From Methanoculleus methanifontis (GTDB lineage Archaea > Halobacteriota > Methanomicrobia > Methanomicrobiales > Methanoculleaceae): a stretch of DNA of 64,000 nt. The notes under the pieces are model-generated. The model saw only the letters and a list, made by a program, of their open reading frames with translations, had not been told where the DNA came from and searched no databases. Location: assembly GCF_030464365.1 (NCBI RefSeq), contig NZ_VCYI01000008.1, forward strand, positions 62,001 to 126,000, given 5' to 3'. The translations under genes were made by a program, and so were the position numbers. The stretch's first letter is position 1; each line of letters opens with the position of its first letter. Of the stretch, positions 9,290-17,555 are shown piece by piece.

Positions 9290-9838
9290 ATGACCGACGG
9301 TGTGTCCGGATTCCTGCAGGAGATCTTCTTCGGTGACCCTGCCTTTCTGGTGCGGGTCCTGATCGTCGGGGTATGCGCGTATGTGGCCCTTGTGATCATC
9401 GTCCGCCTCTCGGGGAAGCGGACGCTCTCGTCGATGAACGCCTTCGACTTCATCGTGAACGTGGCCGTCGGCTCGATCCTTGCCTCGACGATCGTCTCAA
9501 GGGATGTCTCGCTTGCAGAGGGTGTCCTCGCCCTCGGCATCCTGGTCGTGCTGCAATACGCCGTCTCCTGGTCGTCCGTCCGGTCGGAGAGGGTGCAGAA
9601 GGCAGTGAAGTCGGAGCCCCGCCTCCTCTTTTATGACGCGGAGTTCCTGCACGACGCGATGCGGCGGGATCGGATCGTCGAGAGCGAGATCCGGCAGGCG
9701 TTGCGGTCGGAGGGTGTCGCATCCCTCGAGAGCGTGCACTCGATCGTCCTCGAGACGAACGGGAACTTCTCGATTCTGACGAAGAGCCAGAGCGACGGCA
9801 CGGGAGCGCTCGTCGATGTGGCAGGACTACCCCGGTGA
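9290..9838 (+). CDS. DUF421 (YetF/YcaP-like) membrane protein
   Basis: Two to three hydrophobic helices at the N-terminus, with VRLSGKRTLSSMNAFDFIVNVAVGS between helices, then a soluble domain with EPRLLFYDAEFLHDAMRR. This is the characteristic order of DUF421 proteins, whose function is unknown. I chose the ATG at 9290 because the frame upstream of it (open to 9233) has no hydrophobic or conserved content. That gives 182 residues, slightly shorter than the 210-230 usual in bacteria. The gene stands alone. Confidence 0.85.
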   Translation: MTDGVSGFLQEIFFGDPAFLVRVLIVGVCAYVALVIIVRLSGKRTLSSMNAFDFIVNVAVGSILASTIVSRDVSLAEGVLALGILVVLQYAVSWSSVRSERVQKAVKSEPRLLFYDAEFLHDAMRRDRIVESEIRQALRSEGVASLESVHSIVLETNGNFSILTKSQSDGTGALVDVAGLPR

Positions 9839-10088
9839 GTCTGAAGAATTGGTGTGCCCGGGAGGCGGGATCGTGTCCGGGGTGCTCTTCGGTCCATGGG
9901 TGCAGCGTTTTGGTGTTCTCAGGCCTTAACCGCCTGGGCCTGTGAACGGCTGCATCATGGTGAGGCACCTTCTGGTTGATTCCTCTCCCAGGCAAACCGC
10001 CTCATAGCTCTCGAAGATTATAGTTCTTGTCCAGCCATGAGAATAACAATTGTTCGGCGCCGATACCCGTGTCGCCGCCCGGAACGCC

Positions 10089-10316
10089 TCATTCTTCGAC
10101 GATGATGACCGCGACCGGGCACGCGTCGGCGGCTTCCACAGCGCAGTCGACGAGGTCGTCGGGCACCTCGCCCTCCGCGGGGTTGCCGCTGACCCGGTAC
10201 TTCTCCGTGATCGAGCTCAGGCCGTCGTTTGGATCCTCTTCAAAGACGTCCGGGCAGAGTGTCCAGCACGATTCGCAGCTGGTGCATCCCTCCCTGTCGA
10301 TGGTAACTTTCACCAC
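10089..10316 (-). CDS. Single-cluster ferredoxin
   Basis: A 75-aa acidic ferredoxin. Cysteines C11, C14, C17 and C66 (before Pro67) form one [4Fe-4S] site. The spacing matches Pyrococcus furiosus ferredoxin, in which the second ligand is Asp14; here it is Cys. C21 and C58 sit where that protein has its redox-active disulfide pair, so the disulfide may be conserved. Acidic composition fits a low-potential electron carrier in the cytoplasm. It stands alone, divergent from the SMR gene, so its partner is not indicated by context. Confidence 0.88.
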   Translation of the reverse strand: MVKVTIDREGCTSCESCWTLCPDVFEEDPNDGLSSITEKYRVSGNPAEGEVPDDLVDCAVEAADACPVAVIIVEE

Positions 10317-10380
10317 TCTCTATACCTCCTTTGGATTTCCGGGAGGGCATTCTTCCATGTTAAACGTGACGGATGCGGGT

Positions 10381-10427
10381 GGTCCGTATGGTTTTCCGGT
10401 CGGACAAAGTATAACGTTTTCCGGACC
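10381..10427 (+). promoter_or_regulatory. Leader with two mutually exclusive stems before the SMR exporter
   Basis: GTCCG in 10382-10386 can pair either with CGGAC at 10401-10405 or, as GGTCCG, with CGGACC at 10422-10427. The second pairing ends 16 nt before the start codon. It does not match a known guanidine riboswitch class as far as I can tell. Confidence 0.3.
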
Positions 10428-10443
10428 AAATAAAAGAGGAATC

Positions 10444-10773
10444 ATGCAAAATACAGCCTGGATAACCCTGTTCTTTGCCGGGCTCCTGGAGACCGGCTGG
10501 GCGCTCGGCCTCAAGTATACCGAAGGGTTCACAAAGGTCTGGCCGTCGGTGGCGACCCTCGCTGTCATGGCCGGGAGCATCTACCTCCTCTCGCGCTCGC
10601 TCTCCGGCCTTCCGCTCGGGACAGCGTATGCCGTCTGGACGGGCATCGGGGCGGTCGGAACGGTCATCGCCGGGATCGTGCTCTTCGGCGAATCAAGGAG
10701 CGTCCTCCGCCTCCTCTGTATCCTCCTGATCGTATCGGGGATCGTGGGGCTGCGGTTCTGTTCCGATGCGTGA
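10444..10773 (+). CDS. sugE: SMR-family exporter, guanidinium (Gdx/SugE) type
   Basis: A 109-aa protein with four transmembrane helices. The motif [17 protein letters not shown] around the essential E16 is the signature of the SugE/Gdx branch, which exports guanidinium, rather than of the multidrug QacE/EmrE branch. The ATG at 10444 was chosen because it gives the exact family length and is preceded by AGAGGAATC; the frame upstream of it has no conserved content. SMR proteins work as antiparallel or parallel dimers in the cytoplasmic membrane; no second SMR gene is adjacent, so a homodimer is expected. Confidence 0.88.
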   Translation: MQNTAWITLFFAGLLETGWALGLKYTEGFTKVWPSVATLAVMAGSIYLLSRSLSGLPLGTAYAVWTGIGAVGTVIAGIVLFGESRSVLRLLCILLIVSGIVGLRFCSDA

Positions 10774-10796
10774 GGGTGCCGGGGGTATTCCCTCTA

Positions 10797-11393
10797 TTAC
10801 ACATCCTGGAGGATTCGGCCACCCATCTCGCCGTCCAGTGCATCGAGAAACGCCACGAGATGTGCGTGTCTCTCTTCGGCGATCCTCCGGCCGGTCCTTG
10901 TGTACATGCGGTCTCTGAGGTTCAGCAGTTTGTCATGGAAGTGAGCGGTCGCATCCGCAATGCCCCGTCCCTGCTCCCCGGCCTGCATGAACGTCCTCGC
11001 GATCCCGACCGCGCCCATCGCGTCGAGGTTGTCCGCGTCGGAGAGCACCCGGGCCTCCAGGGTTCCGGGGGCGATGCCCGAGGAGTACCGGTGCGCACGG
11101 ATGGCGTGGACGATGCCCGGGATGCAATCCTCGGGGTAGCGGGCGGAGCGGAGGTAGGACTCCGCCATCCGCGCTCCTTCTTCCTCGTGGGGAACGCCTG
11201 TCTCCTCTTCAAGGGGGCGGGCGATGTCGTGGAAGAGGGCGGCCGGGATGAGGATCGCTATATCCGCTCCCTCCCGGGCGCCGATCGTCTCGCAGAGGCG
11301 CACGACCCTCCCGGTGTGGTCGAACCCGTGCGCCCCCGATTCCGGGAGCGCTGCTCTGGCGTGGTCGAGCATCGCGGCCGTCTCTTCATGCAT
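10797..11393 (-). CDS. HD-domain phosphohydrolase
   Basis: A 198-aa HD-superfamily hydrolase. Metal-binding motifs: H26 in HGFDHTGRV, H55-D56 in ALFHDIARP, H101 in HAIRAHRY and D119/D121 in LSDADNLDA. The fold usually hydrolyses phosphomonoesters or cyclic nucleotides; no substrate-specific domain is fused. It ends near the convergent SMR gene and has no operon partner, so its substrate is unknown. Confidence 0.82.
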   Translation of the reverse strand: MHEETAAMLDHARAALPESGAHGFDHTGRVVRLCETIGAREGADIAILIPAALFHDIARPLEEETGVPHEEEGARMAESYLRSARYPEDCIPGIVHAIRAHRYSSGIAPGTLEARVLSDADNLDAMGAVGIARTFMQAGEQGRGIADATAHFHDKLLNLRDRMYTRTGRRIAEERHAHLVAFLDALDGEMGGRILQDV

Positions 11394-11548
11394 GGTAAAT
11401 CTCTATCTTCCGGGATCGAAAAGATTCGCTTTCGGTCTTCCCGTTGCCACGCTCATGCCGCCATCCCCGCGCCGCAGACCCCGGTTCCGGCGGCCGGCCG
11501 TTGTGCGTCGCCGGTGTCCCACAAATTCCGTTGTGGATCGTGACTGCT

Positions 11549-11568
11549 CCCCCGACTGAAGTCGGGGG
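11549..11568. repeat. Right-end hairpin of the tnpB element
   Basis: CCCCCGAC and GTCGGGGG with loop TGAA, 12 bp beyond the end of tnpB (relative to its direction). Confidence 0.7.
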
Positions 11569-11580
11569 CATCTTGGGATA

Positions 11581-12690
11581 TCACCCCTGAGATTGCAGTC
11601 CCAATCTCATAATATTGATCGCCGCGTTCTGGTCGCGATCCATCACCAACCCGCAATGCGGGCAGGAATGGACGCGATCGGAAAGTGTCTTGGCGACGAT
11701 CATCCCACATCTGGAGCATATCTGCGAGGTGTTTCTGGGGTTGACCAGGATCACGCGTGAGCCAGCATCCTCCGCTTTGCTCTCCGTGATCGTGATGAAC
11801 ATATTCCAGGCAACATCTGCAATGCTTTTTGCCAGATGGTGGTTCTTCTGCATATTTGTGATATTCAGATCCTCGAACACAATCGTACCGAACCGATCCA
11901 CCAGCTAACGGGAGGTCTGGTGAGCAAAATTGAGCCGTCTGTTGGCAATCCGTTCGTGAACGTGCGCGACGATCTTCCGGGCCTTCTTCCGTTCAGGAGT
12001 GCCCTTCTCTGCCTTCGAGAGTTTCCTCTGCGCCCTGGCGAGATCTTTCTCGTCGGTACGGAAGAACCGGGGATTCTCGATCTTCTCTCCGTTCGAGAGA
12101 GTGGCGAAGGATTCCAGACCCACATCGATCCCGACGACCGACTCTTTCTGTGGGAGGGGAGGGGGATCGTACTCAACCGAGAAACAGGCATACCACTTTC
12201 CAGTCGAAGACCGCCGGATCGTGAGGGTCTTGATCGTCCCTTCAACCGGACGGTGGAGGACGACCCTCACGTCTCCGATCTTCGAGAGGTGGAGGCGATC
12301 CCCGTCAAGTTTGAACCCGGACTGTTTGTACGTGATACTATCGTATCGTCCCTTCCCCTTGAACCGAGGATATCCGGGGGTCTCCCCTGCTTTTACGCGC
12401 CTGAAAAACGATTTGAAGGCAAGATCCACTCGAACCTGAACGTTCTGGAGGACCTGAGAATGAACCCGATTCAGATCGGATCGTTGCTTCTTCCACTGTG
12501 TCAGGATCTTGTTGGTTTCGTAGAGAGAGAGAGAATGCTGCTCCTGCTCCCAGGCGTTCTTTCGCAATGCGAGCGTATCGTTATAGACCCACCGACAGAT
12601 CTCAAGCGTCTGCTCAAGCAGAGTCGTCTGAGACTTTGAGGGATAGAGTCGATACCGACATGCCTTACGCATTATAGTCTTATACGCCAC
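11581..12690 (-). pseudogene. tnpB: TnpB (RNA-guided nuclease) with an in-frame TAG
   Basis: Reading from the ATG at 12690, the frame codes for a TnpB/OrfB protein of about 369 residues, interrupted by a single TAG at 11905-11907 (codon 262) with no frame change. All hallmarks are otherwise present: N-terminal RLYPSKSQ and WVYND, RuvC-I Asp in GIDVGLESFATLSNG, RuvC-II Glu in VFEDLNI, a CSRCG/CPHCG zinc finger and the RuvC-III Asp in DRDQNAAINI. The stop falls between TSR and LVDRFG, where related proteins have a charged or polar residue, so one base change explains it. The truncated product would lack two of three catalytic acids. Confidence 0.85.
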
Positions 12691-12725
12691 GGTGCGTAAT
12701 ATGATTATCGATGGACGGCATTCAT

Positions 12726-12745
12726 CCCCCCACTAAAGTGGGGGG
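12726..12745. repeat. Left-end hairpin of the tnpB element
   Basis: CCCCCCAC and GTGGGGGG with loop TAAA, 36 bp upstream of the tnpB start. Similar in form to the right-end hairpin but not identical. Confidence 0.7.
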
Positions 12746-12885
12746 CCTTCTGCCTGTTTTCTTCGTAAATGACCCACAACCGCCTCCGTGACGTGTTTGT
12801 GTATATCCCGGTACTCGCAAGATATTTTGTGTGTATCAGATCGGGGTTTTAATACACGCAAATGTGTTTGCAGATACCAGAGCAC

Positions 12886-13998
12886 TCACAACCGGTCTCC
12901 CTCGGTGATGGCGACCAGGTGCGGGAAGATGTAGATGCTCGCTTTTCTTCCCCTTCCCTTCTGCACCAGCTGGATGATGTCGCTCTCCTCCAGATCCCTG
13001 AGGATCTTTGCCCCGCTCTCTTTCGGAATCGCCGACAGGTCGTAAAACTCGGACGAACTGAAGATCGGTGTCTTGAAGATGGCATCGATCGCGGTGATCG
13101 TGTACTGCGAGCGGGTCACCTCCGGCACCGTCCGTTTCATCTCGTCGTAGAGATCGAGGATTGCCTTTGCTTTCCGGCCGTTTGCGCCCGCCTGCTCCTC
13201 GATAGCGTGGAGGAAGAACTTGATCCAGCCGTTCCAGTCCCCGTCCCCCGAGATCGCGAGCAGCCGCTCGTAGTAGACCGGCCGGTTCCGCTCGAGGTAG
13301 GCGCTGATATAGAACATGGGGCTTGCAATCAGCCCTTTCTCGTACATGATCAGCGGGACGAGCATCCTCCCGATACGCCCGTTGCCGTCGCAGAACGGGT
13401 GGATGAGTTCGAACTGCGCCTTCAGGACGGAGAGCTGGACGAGGATATCTTTCTCCTCCTCATTGCGCAGGTAGGCCTCCCAGTCCGCGAGCGCCCCGGG
13501 AAGATCCGCCGGCGCCGGCGGGACGAAGATCGCGTGCTCGATATGCGCATCCCGCCCGATGAAGTTCTGGATCGTGCGGATGCACCCCGGCTCCCGGTCC
13601 ATGCCCCGGCTGCCGGCCAGGAGAACCCGGTGCAGGTCGCAGACGAGGCCGGTATCCAGTCGCCGAGCCTTGAGGGCGTCGACCGCAACGGTGAGTGCCT
13701 CCCGGTAGTTGATGATCTCCTGGATGTCGGCAAGGGCCCTGTCGTTGATCCGCTCCCGCGGGTTCGCCTCAAACCGCAGGACGTCCTCGAGCGACGCCTG
13801 CGTCCCCTCGATCCTCGAGGAGAGCACCGCCTCCTGTGTCAGGAGCGGCGAGAGCAGGAGTTCGGGGTTGGGGATCGCCTGGAGGATGCCGTCGTAGCGG
13901 GCGAGAGCGCGGTTCGCCGACGCTATCTGCGGGATATGAGCCTCCCAGTCGATGCCGGCCGGGGGCAGCGGCTCCGGCACGTAGGGTGCAGCCATCAT
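12886..13998 (-). CDS. Fic-domain protein (probable AMP transferase)
   Basis: A 370-aa Fic protein of class II type. The catalytic motif HPFCDGNGRIGR is at 200-211 with H200 intact. An inhibitory-helix motif SSRIEGT with E64 lies N-terminal to the Fic core and should block ATP in the resting state. The N-terminal domain and a C-terminal winged-helix-like region (SEFYDLSAIPKESGAKILRDL) complete the usual architecture of stand-alone chromosomal Fic proteins. Such enzymes AMPylate themselves or other proteins; the target here is unknown. Start at 13998 or at the adjacent ATG at 13995. Confidence 0.9.
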   Translation of the reverse strand: MMAAPYVPEPLPPAGIDWEAHIPQIASANRALARYDGILQAIPNPELLLSPLLTQEAVLSSRIEGTQASLEDVLRFEANPRERINDRALADIQEIINYREALTVAVDALKARRLDTGLVCDLHRVLLAGSRGMDREPGCIRTIQNFIGRDAHIEHAIFVPPAPADLPGALADWEAYLRNEEEKDILVQLSVLKAQFELIHPFCDGNGRIGRMLVPLIMYEKGLIASPMFYISAYLERNRPVYYERLLAISGDGDWNGWIKFFLHAIEEQAGANGRKAKAILDLYDEMKRTVPEVTRSQYTITAIDAIFKTPIFSSSEFYDLSAIPKESGAKILRDLEESDIIQLVQKGRGRKASIYIFPHLVAITEGDRL

Positions 13999-14679
13999 GC
14001 CGCTTCTCCCTCCTTACGGACAGTCTTGAACCCCTTGAGAACAGGGAAACCGGCGATGTGCCGGGGATCCTTCATATAACTATCCGATGGTGCGGAGGAG
14101 TATTAACGTTGATTGTTTTCGACTGCGGCGGTTGCTCCGGCGGCCGGCCCGTACGAGGGGTGCAGAGAGCCCGATGCGGCCGCGCTCCCCGGGCGTTGTC
14201 AAGGGAAGTGCAGCCATTCCTGCACGGTTATTACCATTTCACAACCGATACACAAATAGTAATATTTTTATTTATTAAAGTAATACTTATGTCAGAGGGT
14301 TGATGCACCCTCTGAATATTTCGGACAGCATGTATCTATCGCCTCAACTCATGTCCGTCCCGGCGTTCCACTGCACGTCCAATCCAAATCTCCTTTTTCT
14401 TTCCCGGAGGCAGTCACGGGACGGCACCCTATTGTCTGGGGTCCAGTGCACGACTGCTTCCGGTTGCACGGCCGGAAAAGATGGGAGTCGTATCCGGGCA
14501 GACGGTTGAATGATTGGACAGCGGTGCTTTCCCGCTTTCTTGTATCACGGACAAATCCGGGGCCACGGCAGGAGGCATGCACCTGTCAGGCCCGGGATTG
14601 TACGGCGGCCTCTGCCTGTGGCATGCAAGTGTCCGCGGGCACGGGCGGGAAATGCAGAAGGATGGGAGGTTATCTCCCA
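13999..14679. other. Intergenic region, 680 bp
   Basis: No frame here has a recognisable product or good codon use. An AT-rich segment at 14239-14290 is the only promoter-like stretch. A hairpin (14293-14314) is listed separately. Confidence 0.5.
14293..14314. repeat. 8-bp inverted repeat
   Basis: CAGAGGGT and ACCCTCTG separated by TGATGC, just downstream of the AT-rich tract. Could be a small RNA stem or a terminator; no T-run follows. Confidence 0.4.
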
Positions 14680-15369
14680 TCAAACCCCCTCAGGTTCTCC
14701 TGCAAACCCCACCACCAGGCCTACGAAGCCTGAGGTGAACGGCACAATCGCATGGCCGAACCCCGACTCCACCAGCATCTCCCGGAACTCTGATACCGTG
14801 GTGAACGTAGACATGTGCTTCTCCCGCTGTGCCACCATTCCCCGGATGACGTCGCCGGGAACTCCCTGCTGTTCCATGCCCCGGCACCAGATCTCCCTCT
14901 GCATCTGCTCCTCCCGGTCGTCTCCGGCCCGGAAGATGTCCCCGCAGATGAACCGGCCTCCCGGCGAAAGCGCCTGCAAGGCCCGGCGGGCGACCATAAC
15001 CCGGTCCTCCTTTGAGACGTGGTGGAGGCAGAGGGAGGTGACGATCACATCGTAGCGATCGGTCGGCCATGCATCCCGCAGATCCTGTGCAAGAAACTCG
15101 ACCCCGGCAAGATCGGGTTTTGCCGCTGCCGTCTTCAGCATCTCCGGGGAGAGGTCGATCCCGGTTATCTCCGCGTCGGGATACTCTTCCTGAACCATCG
15201 TGGTGAGGATCCCGGTCCCGCAGCCAAGTTCAAGAATCCGCCGTGGGTGGGGAGGCAGGTAATCGATGATGGTGGCAAGGAGGAGAGGCTGGCCGGGAAC
15301 AATGGCCCTGACGAGATGGTCGTAATCCTCCGCATCCATGACTCCATGGATCTGGTGCGTTTCGGTCAT
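14680..15369 (-). CDS. Class I SAM-dependent methyltransferase
   Basis: A 229-aa methyltransferase with motif I ILELGCGTGILTT (46-57), an acidic post-I residue in ITGIDLSPEM, and motif IV DVIVTSLCLHHV. The substrate is not evident. It lies divergent from the FmdE-metal transporter operon, with a short AT-rich divergent promoter between them, so co-regulation is possible. It resembles generic bacterial and archaeal Methyltransf_11/25 proteins and lacks the long C-terminal domain of the two 281-aa methyltransferases further on. Confidence 0.82.
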   Translation of the reverse strand: MTETHQIHGVMDAEDYDHLVRAIVPGQPLLLATIIDYLPPHPRRILELGCGTGILTTMVQEEYPDAEITGIDLSPEMLKTAAAKPDLAGVEFLAQDLRDAWPTDRYDVIVTSLCLHHVSKEDRVMVARRALQALSPGGRFICGDIFRAGDDREEQMQREIWCRGMEQQGVPGDVIRGMVAQREKHMSTFTTVSEFREMLVESGFGHAIVPFTSGFVGLVVGFAGEPEGV

Positions 15370-15507
15370 CCTTCACCAGCCGTCCTGTATGATCGTTCCG
15401 GGTTGTACATTGGAAAAACACCTGACCTTGATGAGAAATAGCGACGCTTATTTCATACGTAGTCTGAATAAACAATTATTAAATATTATCTTTACAGACG
15501 ATACTCC

Positions 15508-15951
15508 ATGGATGCAGAGACCCACCGCCATTGCAAATACTATAATATCAAAAATGACTTCTCCGTAGCCGACCTTGCCGCGTTCCACGGTCACCTGGGG
15601 CCTTATATCGTCCTTGGGTACCGGATCGGAAAGTATGTACGAGGTACCTTCTGTGACGATCCGTTCCGGATGAAAGCCGAGATCCGCTGTGCCGGGGTGC
15701 CCCCGCAGTCCTGCCTGGCAGACGGCGTCCAGCTCGGGAGCGGGTGTACGCTTGGGAAGCGAAACATCGAGATCATCTCTTCGGAGACCGTCAGCTGCAC
15801 CTTTGAAGCCGACGGGAGACGGATCGCCGTCACTCCGCGCCCGTTCCCCCTCCCCGGGCGGGATATGGACTACGAGGCCGCGATCGAAGCCGTGGCCGAG
15901 GAGATGTACTATATGCGCGACGATGAACTCTTCGAACTCTCCTCGTCCTGA
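15508..15951 (+). CDS. FmdE-domain protein
   Basis: A 147-aa protein of the FmdE family, named after a gene linked to molybdenum formylmethanofuran dehydrogenase but not a proven subunit of it. Conserved core LAAFHGHLGPYIVLGYRIGK is followed by a cysteine-bearing segment PPQSCLADGVQLGSGCTLGK, which in the family contributes to a metal-binding pocket. It is not near an fmd or fwd operon here; it begins a run with a metal-type ABC transporter 6 bp downstream. I infer a role in handling the transported metal. TATA-like DNA (AATTATTAAATATTA) ends about 20 bp upstream, so the mRNA may be almost leaderless. Confidence 0.8.
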   Translation: MDAETHRHCKYYNIKNDFSVADLAAFHGHLGPYIVLGYRIGKYVRGTFCDDPFRMKAEIRCAGVPPQSCLADGVQLGSGCTLGKRNIEIISSETVSCTFEADGRRIAVTPRPFPLPGRDMDYEAAIEAVAEEMYYMRDDELFELSSS

Positions 15952-15957
15952 AGGGCC

Positions 15958-16707
15958 ATGACTTCACCGGAGCCTGTCATCAGGCTTGAAAACGTGTATA
16001 CCGCTTACGAAGGGGCGGACCGCCCCACCCTGCAGGACATCTCCCTCTCGGTAGGGAAGGGCGAGTTCGTGGTGATAGGCGGCCCGAACGGGGCCGGGAA
16101 GACCACGCTGCTCGAAACCATCAACGGGATGCTCCCCATCACCCACGGGAAGGCCGTCGTGTGCGGGCAGAACGTACGGGGAGACGGGGTGCGGGTGCGG
16201 TGCCGGGTCGGCTACCTCCTCCAGAACTTCGCCTTCGACCCGCTCACGCCGTTCACGGTCGAGGAGGTCGTCCTGATGGGACGCTACGGCACGATAGGAC
16301 TCTTCCGGAAACCAGGCAAGGAGGACTACGCAGCGGTGCAACAAGCCCTGCACCTGCTTGGCATCGAGGACCTCGCCTCCCGCCCCATCGGACAGCTCTC
16401 CGGCGGACAGCAGCAGAAGGTGCTCATGGCCCAGAACCTGGCCCGCAACCCTGAAATTCTCCTCCTGGACGAGCCCTTCTCCAACCTGGACATGTTCGCC
16501 CGGGAGGAGATCAACCGCCTCCTCGCCCGCCTGGTCGGGAGCGGGATAACGGTGCTGATCGTATCGCATGCCTTCGATGACCTGCCCGAGAGGCAGGTGC
16601 GGGTCGTGGTGATGCAGGAGGGGAAGATCGTGGTCAGCCGGGAGTGTTCGCCGGGAGAGGTAGAGCAGGTCGTCCGGAATGCCGGAAAGGGGCCCTCGCA
16701 TGCTTGA
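15958..16707 (+). CDS. Metal ABC transporter ATP-binding protein
   Basis: A 249-aa ABC ATPase of the ZnuC/MntB/TroB type. Walker A GPNGAGKTT, signature LSGGQQQKV, Walker B ILLLDEPFSNLD and the H-loop His in VSHAFDD are all present. It sits between the FmdE-domain gene and the permease; the permease start overlaps its 3' end, typical of a co-translated transporter. Metal specificity (Zn, Mn or Fe) cannot be told from the ATPase. Confidence 0.9.
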   Translation: MTSPEPVIRLENVYTAYEGADRPTLQDISLSVGKGEFVVIGGPNGAGKTTLLETINGMLPITHGKAVVCGQNVRGDGVRVRCRVGYLLQNFAFDPLTPFTVEEVVLMGRYGTIGLFRKPGKEDYAAVQQALHLLGIEDLASRPIGQLSGGQQQKVLMAQNLARNPEILLLDEPFSNLDMFAREEINRLLARLVGSGITVLIVSHAFDDLPERQVRVVVMQEGKIVVSRECSPGEVEQVVRNAGKGPSHA

Positions 16708-17530
16708 GTTCATCATTTCAAACAACATCGTCTGCCATGCTGTGGAGGCCATGCTCTTTGCCTCCGTCGCCTGCGCCATCCTCAGCGTGATCATTACCCA
16801 GGTGCAGATCTCCTCCATCGGGTTTACGATGGCTCATGCCGCCTTTGCCGGTGCGGCGGTGGGAATGTTCCTCTCCCTCAATCCGACCGTCTGCTCCATC
16901 GTGGCCGGCGTCAGCGTCGCCTTCCTTATCGGCCCGCTCTCGGATAAGGCCCGGCTCTCTCCCGATACGTCGCTCGGGCTGCTGTTCGGGATCTGCATGG
17001 CCGTGGCCATCTTCTTCATCGCCTACATGCAGACCCTCGGGCAGGGGTTCTCCGCCATGGGCCTCCTCTTCGGGGACGTCATCTCCCTCTACCGCGAAGA
17101 GGTATACCTCCTCGCAGTCATCTGCATCGTTGCGATCGCCTTTATCGTCGTCCTCTACAAGGAGATCACCGCGATCATCTTTGACCGGAGGATCGCGGAG
17201 TCGGTCGGGATCCGGGTGAAACCGGTTTATTACGCGATGCTCTTTGTCATTGCGCTCACCGTCGCCCTCTGCCTCCCCATCATCGGGGGCCTCCTCCTCT
17301 ACGTCTGGCTGGTCACCCCGGCAGCAATCGCCCTTCAGTTCTGCAGCCGACTGTCCGCGATGTTCGTGGCCGCCCCGACGGTAGCCGCGGTGATCAGCGT
17401 ATCCGGCGCCCTTGCCGGGCTTGAATATTCCCTTCCGGTCGCTCCCCTGACCGCCGTTCTCTTCTCCGTCGTCTTCATCGCCGCGGTGCTCCTCTCACCC
17501 CGGCGGCGCATTACGTTTCGAAAAACTTAA
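16700..17530 (+). CDS. Metal ABC transporter permease (ZnuB/TroC family)
   Basis: An integral membrane protein of 276 residues with about eight hydrophobic segments and the family stretch around LPIIGGLLLYVWLVTPAAIA. It forms the membrane channel with the preceding ATPase. The frame is open from 16679, but the ATG at 16700 gives a start immediately before the first membrane segment and overlaps the ATPase stop by 8 nt, so I prefer it. Confidence 0.88.
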   Translation: MLEFIISNNIVCHAVEAMLFASVACAILSVIITQVQISSIGFTMAHAAFAGAAVGMFLSLNPTVCSIVAGVSVAFLIGPLSDKARLSPDTSLGLLFGICMAVAIFFIAYMQTLGQGFSAMGLLFGDVISLYREEVYLLAVICIVAIAFIVVLYKEITAIIFDRRIAESVGIRVKPVYYAMLFVIALTVALCLPIIGGLLLYVWLVTPAAIALQFCSRLSAMFVAAPTVAAVISVSGALAGLEYSLPVAPLTAVLFSVVFIAAVLLSPRRRITFRKT

Positions 17531-17555
17531 GACTTTTGTAACAACTATTCTCATC

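Larger units (their letters stand above)
11546..12746 (-). mobile_element. IS200/IS605-type element carrying only tnpB
   Basis: The tnpB reading frame is bracketed by two perfect C-run/G-run hairpins at 11549-11568 and 12726-12745, the kind of subterminal hairpin found at ends of IS605-family elements. No tnpA (Y1 transposase) is present, so it is a tnpB-only element that could move only with TnpA supplied elsewhere. The downstream hairpin lies where the guide (omega) RNA scaffold of TnpB elements is usually encoded. The exact ends are estimated. Confidence 0.7.

Noticed and set aside
10320-10443. Known guanidine riboswitch class upstream of the SMR exporter
   Set aside because: No ykkC-type or mini-ykkC ACGR hairpin signatures are visible; only alternative complementarity.
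11905-11907. TAG as a pyrrolysine codon in TnpB
   Set aside because: No pyl genes in the window and the group is not known to use pyrrolysine; a nonsense mutation is simpler.
14510-15055. 181-codon rightward frame
   Set aside because: Its 3' half is antisense to a methyltransferase with clear motifs and its 5' half lies in an intergenic region without conserved content.
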